Part shown: positions 42,326 through 50,459 of the stretch, in pieces
Numbering within the stretch: the first letter of the stretch is position 1
How the letters are laid out: each line of letters begins with the position of its first letter
Source of the DNA: Acidaminococcus fermentans_A
GTDB taxonomy: Bacteria > Bacillota > Negativicutes > Acidaminococcales > Acidaminococcaceae
Direction of reading: 5' to 3'
NCBI RefSeq assembly: GCF_052216985.1
Contig: NZ_JBQOUY010000001.1
Span: forward strand, 124,001 to 188,000
Length of the DNA: 64,000 bases
The notes under the pieces: generated by a model
The model's database searches: none
Seen by the model: the letters and a program-made list of their open reading frames with translations, nothing else
Told to the model about the DNA's origin: nothing
Program-made: the position numbers and the translations under genes

Positions 42326-43357
42326 CTACAGATCCATCCGGTACAGTTTGGCTTCGCCTTTCTCCCGGCTGATCCGGCGGTAGATCAGGATGGAATCGTT
42401 TTTCATGGGGGTGAGGATTTCCATGGTCAGTTTGGGTTCTGTCTTGAATTTCCCCAACAGCTTTCCATCCTTCTTGCGGAAAATCCAGTAGATGCCGCCT
42501 TCTTGTCCCAGCACCACCCGGTGCTCTGTGACCACGTACCCACGGCCTTCTTTGGTAAGAGGTCCCTCAAAGGACTGGATCAGCTGTCCGTCCTGCAGAC
42601 TGTACTGCCGGACCACATTTTGATTTTCACCCTTGTCGTTTTTCATATACCCCATCAGGTATAATCCGTCCTTGTCCGCCCATTGTTTCTTGATGTTCAG
42701 CCCAGCCTTCCTTATCGCCTCTACGGTAAGGAGTTCCTTCCCCTTGGTAAGGGTCCCTTTGTCCAGGATCCCGGTCCAGTAGTCCCTTTTTTGGGTAAAG
42801 ACCACATCCTTCCCCTGATCGATGGGAATCAGAGTCGTGCCGGTGAAATCGGTGGGCACCATGGTCTTTCCGTCGTAATAATGCCAATAGGAAGCTTCAT
42901 TTTTCTTTTCACGACTTTTATAGTCCCCTTGTTTGTGCCAGTCATAGACAGTTCCGTTGGATACCACCAGTTTGTCCCGCCAGTAGGCCCGTTCATCCAG
43001 CACCTTCAGGTCACTGAGCGTCTCATCCTTGAAACTGACAGACCGGAGTTTGGTCCGGTATGTTTCGTCCTTGTTGTCGAAGCCGAAGAAGTAAATCCGG
43101 TCCCCGTCCACCGCCAGGGTGTCCGTCCACAGGATCTGATCCTTGAAGGTCAGCCCGGTATATTCATAGATGTTCACCGTCCGGCCGTCTACTTTAAAAC
43201 TGGATGCCACCGGGGTGCTGATTTTCTTCCGCACCGGCAGGTCGGCGTTGGGGTCTTCAGGGGTTCCCCCGCCCCCGTTTCCCCCACCGCAGCCGGATGC
43301 CAGGACACACAGTGTCAATGCTCCCAACAGAATTTGTTTCCATGTCTTTCTCATCAT
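42326..43357 (-). CDS. Predicted lipoprotein, beta-propeller-like
   Basis: A 343-residue lipoprotein. The signal peptide ends in the lipobox LASG-C (Cys23), followed by a Gly-rich spacer. The mature protein is composed of repeated four-stranded-looking blocks (DTLAVDGDRIYFFGFDNK, WRDKLVVSNGTVYDW, YWIFRKKDGKLLGKF) compatible with a beta-propeller. Function unknown. A 68-nt gap without a terminator separates it from the YdjI-like gene, so it probably leads the envelope operon, expressed from the dyad-containing promoter at 43401-43444. Confidence 0.8.
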   Translation of the reverse strand: MMRKTWKQILLGALTLCVLASGCGGGNGGGGTPEDPNADLPVRKKISTPVASSFKVDGRTVNIYEYTGLTFKDQILWTDTLAVDGDRIYFFGFDNKDETYRTKLRSVSFKDETLSDLKVLDERAYWRDKLVVSNGTVYDWHKQGDYKSREKKNEASYWHYYDGKTMVPTDFTGTTLIPIDQGKDVVFTQKRDYWTGILDKGTLTKGKELLTVEAIRKAGLNIKKQWADKDGLYLMGYMKNDKGENQNVVRQYSLQDGQLIQSFEGPLTKEGRGYVVTEHRVVLGQEGGIYWIFRKKDGKLLGKFKTEPKLTMEILTPMKNDSILIYRRISREKGEAKLYRMDL

Positions 43358-43400
43358 GTGCTCCTTTCTCCAGATATCCGTTCGTTCTCTTTCTGCTTTT

Positions 43401-43444
43401 ATTGTACAGAATTTTCAGAAGAAACGCACTGTACTAAAGTACAG
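43401..43444 (-). promoter_or_regulatory. Activator-type promoter with 16-bp dyad, copy 1
   Basis: The perfect dyad CTGTACTTTAGTACAG (43429-43444) is followed, 22 bp downstream, by the -10 TACAAT (43401-43406). The -35 position falls on GTGCGT, very unlike consensus, so an activator bound at the dyad is expected. Dyad, adjacent bases and spacing are shared with 46319-46362. Confidence 0.75.
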
Positions 43445-43458
43445 GTTTTGGTAAAAAA

Positions 43459-43582
43459 GGGGGTGTGAAAAAATACTTTTTCACACCCCGTCACTAGTCA
43501 CTAGTCTCTAGTCACTAGCCGATGGAAGCCAGCTGACGCTAGCGAAATAAAGGCGCTGGGGATGATTTTTTCACAGCGCCTT
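43459..43582. repeat. Composite intergenic repeat, copy 2 (short form)
   Basis: Hairpin A GGGGGTGTGA.../...TCACACCCC (43459-43489), then 7-mers GTCACTA, GTCACTA, GTCTCTA, GTCACTA (43490-43517) and CCGATGGAA (43519-43527), arranged exactly as in copy 1. A GCCAGCTGACGCTAGC stretch follows, then hairpin B AAGGCGCTG/CAGCGCCTT (about 43551-43582). Inverted 7-mers are reduced or absent. Read leftward, hairpin A ends in a T-run and should insulate the promoter downstream. Confidence 0.8.
43550..43582 (-). terminator. Terminator of the nucleoside-salvage operon
   Basis: AAGGCGCTG pairs with CAGCGCCTT around a 14-nt AT-rich loop, followed leftward by TATTTC, just after the 5'-nucleotidase stop codon. 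It doubles as hairpin B of composite repeat copy 2. Confidence 0.75.
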
Positions 43583-45179
43583 ATTTCCTGTCTATCCGAA
43601 TCCTCCCCTGCCCTTCCGGCTTCCTGTATGCCTCGCTGACGCCCTGTTTCTGGACGTAATCAGCCAGGATGTCCACTTCGGACAGGCCCGGTTCCGCTAC
43701 CAGGGCGGTGTCCCGGAACATGGTATAGCCGTTGCCCCCGTCACTGAGGATGTAGCTGGTCCCGGCCACCAGATAGTCTTCCGCCGGATCCAGGAGTTTG
43801 CCGCCGATCATCACCTGGCGGACCCTCCGTTCCCCTTCCACCCGGGCGAAATTTCCCTGGTCATCCAGTTTCACCGGTGAGGGGATGGCCGGATCGTAGA
43901 CAAAGGTCAGACCGGATACCTGAAGGAACCCGCCATTTTCTTCCGGTGCGTGGGATACGCTCAGTTCCAGGGCATCCAGCAGCTGCTGGCCGGAAACGCT
44001 GCGGAGCACTGCCTGGTTCCCAAAGGGGAACAGGGTCAGAAGGGTCTTCCGGGTCCAGGCGCCCCGAGGCAGACCGGACCGGAAGGAGCCCCCGTTGATC
44101 AGGGCCGCATCCGCCTTGAAACAGGTCCGGAAAGCATCTGCGGCAAAATCCCCCAGATTGGTTTCCTTCTGGCGCACGGCCCGCTGGCCCTCCAGGGAAT
44201 CCACCAGTTCCACAGAGGATTCTCCCACCTTCTGGGACAGGGCCCGGTCCACTTTGGCCATTTCTTTCCGGACCAGTTTCTCCACCTGGGGATCCGGCTC
44301 CATCAGTTCCCGGACCAGTTCGCCCCGGATGGTACCGTCATCTTCGATGACCATACGCCCCAGGCTTTGGAGTTTGGTGCCGGTCTGGGCCACCGGGATC
44401 ATTTTCCCGTTCCGGTCCGGATAGAACACTTCGTACTGTTCGTGAGAATGGCCGTCGATGAGCCCGTCCACGCCGGTTACATGGGCCAGGAGTGCCCGGC
44501 TGCTCCATACGGGGATGGAACCGTCACTGCCCAGATGCGCCACCAGGATCACCGTATCCGCCCCTTGTTCCCGTGCTTCCTCCACCGTATCCTGGACCTG
44601 TCTGTAAAGCTTCACCCCTGCTTTGTCCTCACAGAATCCATAGATAAAATGGCCTTTTTCGTCCTGGAAGAACCGGGGCGTGGACGACACCAGGGTACCG
44701 GGGGTGGTGACCCCGATAAGCGCCACCTTCCGTTCTTTGAAGGGAAAGATCCGGTAGGGGGCCAGGACGGGTTTCCCGGTATCCAGCCGGACGAAGTTGC
44801 AGCTGGTGTACCCGCAGTCCAGTTTTTTGGCCAGGGACAGGAATTTGTCCATGCCGTAATCGAATTCATGGTTGCCGGGAATGGCAAAATCATAGCCCGC
44901 CCCATTCAGGATCCGGACCATGGCCCGTCCGTCGGTGAGTTTCCCCAGGGGTTCCCCCTGGATGGCATCTCCGGCGTCCAGGAGCAGGGTCTGGGGATTC
45001 AGGGCTTTCTGTTTCTTTTTATAAGCCGCCACCCGGGCCAGGGTCAGGTTCCTGTCCACCCCGCAATGGATGTCGTTGGTGTGGAGTATCACCACCTGGG
45101 CCCAGGCCTGGAGAGGCAGCAGAAGGGCAAAGAGGGCGGCAGAAGCGCCGGCCCGCAGGAATTTCTTGCGGTTGAGCAT
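43581..45179 (-). CDS. Exported 5'-nucleotidase / 2',3'-cyclic phosphodiesterase family
   Basis: A 532-residue periplasmic or surface metallophosphoesterase. A signal peptide (about 1-27, with KK rather than RR before FLRAG) leads to the calcineurin-like domain: LHTNDIHCGVD, LDAGDAIQGEP, GNHEFDYG, LVAHLGSDG and GLIDGHSHE. The C-terminal 5_nucleotid_C domain has NGGSFRSGLPRG and the substrate-stacking region near GNGYTMF. It releases phosphate and nucleosides from nucleotides. It is 18 nt downstream of a nucleoside hydrolase gene, forming a salvage pair. Confidence 0.93.
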   Translation of the reverse strand: MLNRKKFLRAGASAALFALLLPLQAWAQVVILHTNDIHCGVDRNLTLARVAAYKKKQKALNPQTLLLDAGDAIQGEPLGKLTDGRAMVRILNGAGYDFAIPGNHEFDYGMDKFLSLAKKLDCGYTSCNFVRLDTGKPVLAPYRIFPFKERKVALIGVTTPGTLVSSTPRFFQDEKGHFIYGFCEDKAGVKLYRQVQDTVEEAREQGADTVILVAHLGSDGSIPVWSSRALLAHVTGVDGLIDGHSHEQYEVFYPDRNGKMIPVAQTGTKLQSLGRMVIEDDGTIRGELVRELMEPDPQVEKLVRKEMAKVDRALSQKVGESSVELVDSLEGQRAVRQKETNLGDFAADAFRTCFKADAALINGGSFRSGLPRGAWTRKTLLTLFPFGNQAVLRSVSGQQLLDALELSVSHAPEENGGFLQVSGLTFVYDPAIPSPVKLDDQGNFARVEGERRVRQVMIGGKLLDPAEDYLVAGTSYILSDGGNGYTMFRDTALVAEPGLSEVDILADYVQKQGVSEAYRKPEGQGRIRIDRK

Positions 45180-45197
45180 GGTTTTCTCCTCTCTTTT

Positions 45198-46298
45198 TTA
45201 CAGCCGGTCAAAGACTTTTTCCACCATGGGCCACAGCCGGTCCTGATCCACGGCAAAGACGATCCGGGCCTTCTGGGTACCTTCCGGTCCAACGCCCCGG
45301 TAAGCCAGCGTATCTCCATAGCCCGGTCCGTACTGGTCATTCACATCCACCGGCAGGGTTTCTTCCCGGGTGATCACCAGGGGATCGATGACCACGGCAG
45401 CGGCCAGCACATCCCAGATATAGCTGGAAAAGCCCGGATCCTGCTGGAACAGAGGCCCTGCCCAGTAATCCTTCCACATGGCACGGGCCCAGGGCTGGGT
45501 GATTTTCCCCGTAAGCACCTGATATTCCTGCCGGCTCAGTTTGGCCGTATTGCATACATCCAGCGGCAGGAACACCTGTTCCGTCCAGGGTGCCCGGTAC
45601 ACTTTCCGGGCCGATTCCGGATCGATCCATACATTGAATTCTCCGTGGGGCATCACATTGCCTTCCACCATGAAGGCTCCGGCCATGTACACCACCCGTT
45701 TCACCTTTCCGGCAATGGACGGATCCCGGTCCAGGGCTGCCGCCAGGTTGGCTCCACTGCCAATGGCCACCAGGGTCACCTCTCCAGGATTCTTCCGGAT
45801 GGTCCGGACAATGAAATCGGCTGCCGCCTCCTTCCGGGGCTGCAGTTCCGGTTCCCGGTGGTACCGTTCCCGGTATACCTGCTGCCAGGAAGCCGGACGG
45901 GGATAGCCGGCGGCTCCTTTATGGCTGTCGAAATTCTGTCCGTACAGGCGTTTTTCTTCCGCCATATGGGCAAACCGGTCTTTCCGGGTGGGTTCATTCA
46001 CCCCCATGAACACCGGGATATCCTTCCGTCCCATCCCTTCCAACTGACGGATGGCCGCTGCGGTCCCGGTTTCCACCCAGGTGTTCCCAAAGACGATGGT
46101 CACCCCTTCCAGCTGGATGTTGGGGGCCTGGGCCAGCATCATCATGGCCACCCCGTCATCCAGCAGTTCCACCATATCCGTATCCAGGATCACCTTTTCC
46201 TTCTCAGCCGCCAGCCCCCGCCCCAAAGGGGCCAGGACCGCAAGCGCCAGGATCCCCACAATACGAAAGAATTTTCTGAAATCATTCTGTATCTTCAT
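45198..46298 (-). CDS. Exported nucleoside hydrolase (IunH-like)
   Basis: A 366-residue N-ribohydrolase with a signal peptide (about 1-25, IVGILALAVLAPLGRGLA), unlike the usual cytoplasmic forms. The calcium site is seen as VILDTDMVELLDDGVAMMM, where the family DxDxxxDD has its acidic residues kept. A downstream DVLAAAVVIDP block holds the final Asp. It cleaves nucleosides to base and ribose. ATG 46298 follows GGAGGTGAAG. With the 5'-nucleotidase it would turn external nucleotides into phosphate, ribose and bases. Confidence 0.9.
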   Translation of the reverse strand: MKIQNDFRKFFRIVGILALAVLAPLGRGLAAEKEKVILDTDMVELLDDGVAMMMLAQAPNIQLEGVTIVFGNTWVETGTAAAIRQLEGMGRKDIPVFMGVNEPTRKDRFAHMAEEKRLYGQNFDSHKGAAGYPRPASWQQVYRERYHREPELQPRKEAAADFIVRTIRKNPGEVTLVAIGSGANLAAALDRDPSIAGKVKRVVYMAGAFMVEGNVMPHGEFNVWIDPESARKVYRAPWTEQVFLPLDVCNTAKLSRQEYQVLTGKITQPWARAMWKDYWAGPLFQQDPGFSSYIWDVLAAAVVIDPLVITREETLPVDVNDQYGPGYGDTLAYRGVGPEGTQKARIVFAVDQDRLWPMVEKVFDRL

Positions 46299-46318
46299 TG
46301 TCTTCACCTCCTGTCTCC

Positions 46319-46362
46319 AGTATACCGGAAGCAGGAGATTTCCGCACTGTACTAAAGTACAG
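46319..46362 (-). promoter_or_regulatory. Activator-type promoter with 16-bp dyad, copy 2
   Basis: CTGTACTTTAGTACAG (46347-46362) is identical to copy 1, again 22 bp from a -10 (TATACT, 46319-46324), with a non-consensus GTGCGG at the -35 position. It drives the nucleoside hydrolase/5'-nucleotidase operon. Confidence 0.75.
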
Positions 46363-46370
46363 GGTTGAGA

Positions 46371-46668
46371 AAAATGGAGGGGTTTTGCACAAAAAGTACA
46401 ACACCCCTCCATTTTGTCAGCTGTCAACGGTCAGCGGCCGATAGAAATCAATTTTCAAATTGATTTTAAAACAGCATAAACCGTAGGGGGCGCAGGCCCG
46501 GCGCCCCGCAGAACACATGGTCAACTTCTGATTTGGCGGGCAGCCGGGCCTGCTGCCCCTACAGGTACGATTTATCCAATTGTTGCCCTTGTTCAAAGCC
46601 AGTTTACTGGCTTCCTTCGGCAGTTGACAGTTGACTGCTGACAGGGTCTGTTGCCCCAGCAACAGACC
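46371..46668. repeat. Composite intergenic repeat, copy 4 (long form)
   Basis: Hairpin A about 46371-46417 (AATGGAGGGG/CCCCTCCATT); 7-mers GTCAGCT, GTCAACG, GTCAGCG (46416-46436); CCGATAGAA (46438-46446); an AAATCAATTTT/AAATTGATTTT hairpin; a nested REP-like pair (46479-46565); TTCCTTCGG (46612-46620); inverted 7-mers ending TTGAC, TTGAC, CTGAC (46621-46642); hairpin B GGTCTGTTGC/GCAACAGACC (46645-46668). It fills the 300-nt gap between the response regulator and the nucleoside hydrolase promoter. Confidence 0.8.
46479..46565. repeat. REP-like inverted pair nested in composite repeat
   Basis: 46479-46509 is identical to 35276-35306. A second, inverted and slightly diverged copy lies at 46535-46565 (CAGCCGGGCCTGCTGCCCC core), so the pair can form a large cruciform, like BIME arrangements of REP elements. 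Confidence 0.75.
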
Positions 46669-47285
46669 TACTCCCTCCCTGCATACCCCTTCTCTGCCGC
46701 TTCCACAGCCAGTCCCACCAGGCTTTTGTGGCCGGTTTTGCTGAGCATGTTGCTGATGTGGAAGCTGACGGTCCGGCGGGTCAGCTGCAGCCGGTCGGCG
46801 ATTTCCTGATAGCTCAGATTCTGGCAGACCAGGTGCAGGATCTGGATTTCCCGCTGGGTCAGGGTGGCGTTGTAAAATCCAAAGGTGGTCCGTTCCTGTA
46901 CATCCGGGAACAGATGCTCCCCCTCCATGGTACGGTGGATGCAGTCCACGAACTGGTCTGCAGCACTTTCTTTGTAGATGAAACTGTCCGCCCCCGCCTC
47001 CTGGGCCAGTTCCACAAAATGCACATCCTGGAAACCGGTCATGATGATGACTTTGATCTGGGGAAAATGCTTTTTGATCTTCCGGGTACATTCGATGCCG
47101 CTGGTCTTCCCTTCCATGCAGATATCCATCAGTACCACATGGGGCTTCAGCCGGCCGCAGGCTGTTTCCACCATTTCCGAAAAGGGCAGCTGCCCCACCA
47201 CCTCCAGGTCTTCATAAGGTTCCAGCAGCCTGGCCAGCCCATCCAGCAGGATTTTCTGGTCATCCACCAGCAGAATACGGATCAT
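46668..47285 (-). CDS. NarL/LuxR-family response regulator
   Basis: A 205-residue regulator. The receiver domain has the DD pair at residues 8-9, phospho-acceptor Asp54 (VVLMDICMEG), Thr (IIMTG) and Lys (YKES). The C-terminal LuxR helix-turn-helix reads LTQREIQILHLVCQNLSYQEIADRLQLTRRTVSFHISNML. It is translated from within the end of the kinase gene (26-nt overlap). It is the natural candidate to bind the two dyads at 43429-43444 and 46347-46362. Confidence 0.93.
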   Translation of the reverse strand: MIRILLVDDQKILLDGLARLLEPYEDLEVVGQLPFSEMVETACGRLKPHVVLMDICMEGKTSGIECTRKIKKHFPQIKVIIMTGFQDVHFVELAQEAGADSFIYKESAADQFVDCIHRTMEGEHLFPDVQERTTFGFYNATLTQREIQILHLVCQNLSYQEIADRLQLTRRTVSFHISNMLSKTGHKSLVGLAVEAAEKGYAGRE

Positions 47286-48672
47286 CGTTCGTCCCTTCCT
47301 TTTCTTCCATCCCAAAACGGATTTTCAGTATAAAATGAGGGGTCCCGGAAACGTCCAGTTTCCCGCCCCGGCTTTCCACTTTTTCCCGGATCCCGGTAAG
47401 CCCGCCTCCTGCCTGGACGGGTCCGGTGCAGCCCAGTCCATTGTCCTGGATCAGAAGGTTTTCTTCGTCCAGGACCAGAGCCACCTGGCTGGCCCGCCCA
47501 TGGCAGACGGCATTGGTCAGGGCTTCCCGGATGATCTGCACATACAGTTCCCCTTTCCATTCCTTCTCCGGCAGATTTCCCCGCACGGTGACCAGTACCC
47601 CCAGCTTCCGGTACACAGAGACCAGTTCAGCCAGCCGCACCTGGGGTTTCACCCGGATTTCCTGCCGCACATCAGAAAGCATGCTGACCAAAAGGGGCAT
47701 GATTCGCTGGTAATCCGCAAAATTCCTGTTGTTCAATACCTGCTGGAGCAGGCTGATCCGCATCCCCATCAGATCATGGATCCGGATCCGGATTTCCCGG
47801 AGGGTTTCCCGGCTCTGGATTTCCTGGACATGCTGGAGCAGTTCCTTCAGCTCGGCATTTTTCTGCTGCAGCTGCCGGTTCTGCTGGTCCAGGGACTGGT
47901 TCAGCCGCTGGAGTTCCGTGACATCACTGGCAGTCAGCTGCCAGTGGGACTGCCCCTGGAAATAGATCTTGACCCGCTGGAACAGCAGCCAGCGGCCGTC
48001 CGGCAGCCGGAAAAGCAGCCCACTGCCCTGGTTTTCCCGATGCAGCCCGGGCCTGCGGACTTCCTGGAGCAGGTGCCACAGCATATTGCCGTTCCGGATC
48101 CCCACCCCCAGGACACTTTCCGTATACCGGAACAGGGCCCGGTTCATCAGCACCGGTTCGCCGCTAGCCAGCGAGATCAGGACCCCTTCCTCTAAAGAAT
48201 CAATGGCTTCCTGAATGGAATACTCCGTGATCTGCATCCGTTTTTCCTGGATGGTCTCCGGCAGGAGATCCAGGGACCGCACCAGAAAAAGCCCCAGGGC
48301 CAGGCCCATCTCCCAGGGATAGCTCCCGTCGAAAAAGGGCAGAATCGCCATTCCGGCCAGGCACAGGGACAGACACCCGATTGAATCTCCCTGCTGCCAC
48401 AGGGTCAGCACCAGGAGACTGCCGCCAAGGACCAGACGGAACCCCGTACCATAGGGCTCTTCCCGGCCCAGCTGGATATCCTGGATCAGATCGCTTTCCA
48501 GGAGGATCAGGAGGACCAGGATCACCCCTTCCAGCGCTTTCCGGTGGCGAAACCGGAACCGGGGAAGGGGCTGGAGGAAATAGATCAGGAGGCTCTGGCT
48601 CATCAGCCCCACAAAGCCCAGCAGCACCAGCACCCGGTGGAACAGGGGTCCCAGCTTCACAAAATCTACCAT
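47260..48672 (-). CDS. Sensor histidine kinase of LuxR-type two-component system
   Basis: A 470-residue membrane kinase. About five or six N-terminal hydrophobic segments (residues about 8-160) precede a PAS-like region (about 175-290), a coiled coil rich in Gln/Leu/Glu, a DHp helix with phospho-acceptor His in RIRIHDLMGMRISLL, and a HATPase_c domain (N-box EALTNAVCHG, G1 DNGLG, G2 GGGLTGIREKV). ATG 48672 overlaps the upstream pseudokinase by 7 nt. The input signal is unknown. Confidence 0.88.
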   Translation of the reverse strand: MVDFVKLGPLFHRVLVLLGFVGLMSQSLLIYFLQPLPRFRFRHRKALEGVILVLLILLESDLIQDIQLGREEPYGTGFRLVLGGSLLVLTLWQQGDSIGCLSLCLAGMAILPFFDGSYPWEMGLALGLFLVRSLDLLPETIQEKRMQITEYSIQEAIDSLEEGVLISLASGEPVLMNRALFRYTESVLGVGIRNGNMLWHLLQEVRRPGLHRENQGSGLLFRLPDGRWLLFQRVKIYFQGQSHWQLTASDVTELQRLNQSLDQQNRQLQQKNAELKELLQHVQEIQSRETLREIRIRIHDLMGMRISLLQQVLNNRNFADYQRIMPLLVSMLSDVRQEIRVKPQVRLAELVSVYRKLGVLVTVRGNLPEKEWKGELYVQIIREALTNAVCHGRASQVALVLDEENLLIQDNGLGCTGPVQAGGGLTGIREKVESRGGKLDVSGTPHFILKIRFGMEEKEGTNDDPYSAGG

Positions 48673-50255
48673 GATCCGTCCCCCTTCTGGTGCTGAAGAA
48701 CCAGACTGCTCCCGTATTCCAGTTCCCGGCAGAACAGGCCCCTGCCATAACGAGATTGATGCTGCGCCACAAATTCCCGGACCCAGGGCCGGGGATCCCA
48801 GAGCAGGGACAGCTCCCATCCCTTCTCACTTTCTTTGAAGCAGCAGATCTGGGAACTTTCTCCCTGGCGCACCGCCTCTTCCGAAGCCTCCTCCAGCAGC
48901 TGGAAGAAAGCCAGGGCCGTTGTCACCGGCAGCTGCCCCTCCAGACGATCGTCCACCAGCGTCTTCACCCCGGTCCGTTCCAGGTAATGGCAGAGTTCCC
49001 GGACCGCCAGCTGCAGTTCCCGGACCGGCAGACAGTTGTCTTCCCGTCCCCGGAGCAGCAGCACACACTGCTTCTTCAGGTAGCAGGCCAGCACATTGAG
49101 CCGGGCCACCAGCTGCCGGGCCTCAGGGCCCCCTTCCGCCTGTGCCAGGGCCCGGGCATATTGTTGGAAAAGAGGACCTCTGGTCTGGAGGATGCCCTCC
49201 ACTTCCTCATAGATCCGTTGCCGGGTCTGCTGATGGATCCGTTCTCTCCGGATTTTTTCCCAGTTCCGCCGCAGCCGGTAGACCCGTTGGAGGGTCAGGG
49301 CCGTCAGTTCCAGTTTTTTCTTCTTCTGGCGCAGTTCTCCCATATCCTGGTACCATACCACCTGCCCTCCGGAAATGGGCATGGTCCGCCGCTGCCAGTC
49401 TCCGTCCGGAGGGACGGGCAGCTGTTCGCACTGGTACACCACACGTCCCTGCCGGTCCAGGATGGTCAGCCCCAGGCGGGAATGGAGAAAGCAGTCCCGA
49501 TACTGACTGTTCCCCGGCAGCAGCCGGGAACGGAGCAGGGCTTCCATCCAGAGGAAACCGAAAAATGCCGTCCACAGGACCAGTTCACTCCGGAAGATCC
49601 ATGAAACCCGCAGGATATAGCTGGCAATGTATCCTCCGTACAGCAGGATGACCGTAAAGGGCTGCCACAGCCTCTCCAGACTGATTTTTTCCCGGAAAGC
49701 CCTCCAGCACAGCCATCCATTGGCCAGAAGCAGCTGGGCCAGATAACTGAACAGGATCAGGTAATACACAAAGCCATAGGTATAGATATCCTGGTGGGGA
49801 TTGGTACTGGGCTGGATCTGGAACACCAGCTGATGCCAGTCATTGGTCAGGGCCAGCCCGGCTAAAAGAAGGTCAACAAGCAGCAGGCCCTGGAGCCAGC
49901 GGGGAAGAGCCCTGTCTTCCGGGGTCCGGTTGCTGGCATAGCTGATCCAGACCACCAGAAAAGCCAGCAGCCCCATGCAGGGATAATAGCCGTACCAGAG
50001 CAGGCGGGCCAGGGCAGCCCAGCCGGTAATCAGGGTCAGCCGCAGCAGCCGGATGGTCAGCCAGACCAGCCACACCCAGATGCTCCAGCCCACCGCCTCC
50101 CGGGCCCCCAGCTGGAAGATCCGTTCCCGGAGGGACCCACCCCACAGGATCACCCCGATCATTATGATCAGATACAATACAGGCAGAGGAATGCCAAACC
50201 GGGGTTCCTGCAGGAACGGCAGGAGCTCTGTCATTTCCTGTAAAAATTGCTCCAT
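48666..50255 (-). CDS. 7TM sensor with degenerate kinase domain
   Basis: A 529-residue protein. The N-terminus has about seven transmembrane helices (residues about 20-240) of the histidine-kinase 7TM type, including the NDWHQLVFQIQP motif. It continues into a PAS-like and helical region that aligns in layout with the adjacent kinase. The DHp-like helix reads QQTRQRIYEEVEGIL with no His at the expected place, and the N-box equivalent is EEASEEAVRQG with no Asn; no G-boxes follow. It looks like a signalling pseudokinase. It is the first gene of the sensor-kinase-regulator cassette, with an AGGAGGGAGG RBS. Confidence 0.78.
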   Translation of the reverse strand: MEQFLQEMTELLPFLQEPRFGIPLPVLYLIIMIGVILWGGSLRERIFQLGAREAVGWSIWVWLVWLTIRLLRLTLITGWAALARLLWYGYYPCMGLLAFLVVWISYASNRTPEDRALPRWLQGLLLVDLLLAGLALTNDWHQLVFQIQPSTNPHQDIYTYGFVYYLILFSYLAQLLLANGWLCWRAFREKISLERLWQPFTVILLYGGYIASYILRVSWIFRSELVLWTAFFGFLWMEALLRSRLLPGNSQYRDCFLHSRLGLTILDRQGRVVYQCEQLPVPPDGDWQRRTMPISGGQVVWYQDMGELRQKKKKLELTALTLQRVYRLRRNWEKIRRERIHQQTRQRIYEEVEGILQTRGPLFQQYARALAQAEGGPEARQLVARLNVLACYLKKQCVLLLRGREDNCLPVRELQLAVRELCHYLERTGVKTLVDDRLEGQLPVTTALAFFQLLEEASEEAVRQGESSQICCFKESEKGWELSLLWDPRPWVREFVAQHQSRYGRGLFCRELEYGSSLVLQHQKGDGSW

Positions 50256-50303
50256 GGTCCCCTCCCTCCTGTCAAGCTAAGTGATTAGCATGACTTTTTC
50301 CTC

Positions 50304-50312
50304 ATTATACCA
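50304..50312 (-). promoter_or_regulatory. Extended -10 promoter of the three-gene signalling cassette
   Basis: ATGG-TATAAT (TATAAT at 50304-50309) lies 48 nt before the 7TM gene. The rest of the 319-nt gap 50256-50574 holds a hairpin (50460-50490), a weak rightward -10 TACAAT near 50537-50542, and no credible ORF. Confidence 0.65.
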
Positions 50313-50459
50313 TGAAGGAAAGAGAAAGAAAAAGGGACTGCTGCCTGCGGTATGCGGCAACCAGTTTTTGCAGCATATTCAAAAATTTGCCTGCAAATTC
50401 AACATTTGGCTCCAGCCATCAGGCTCCAGACTTAAGCCGCTATGCGTCTCTACGACCAG

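Noticed and set aside
39627..42383. A 918-codon rightward ORF, and similar long ones at 43950-46355, 11397-13262 and 20426-22297
   Set aside because: They lie antisense to well-supported genes, lack domains and RBS, and arise because GC-rich codon use suppresses stops on the opposite strand.
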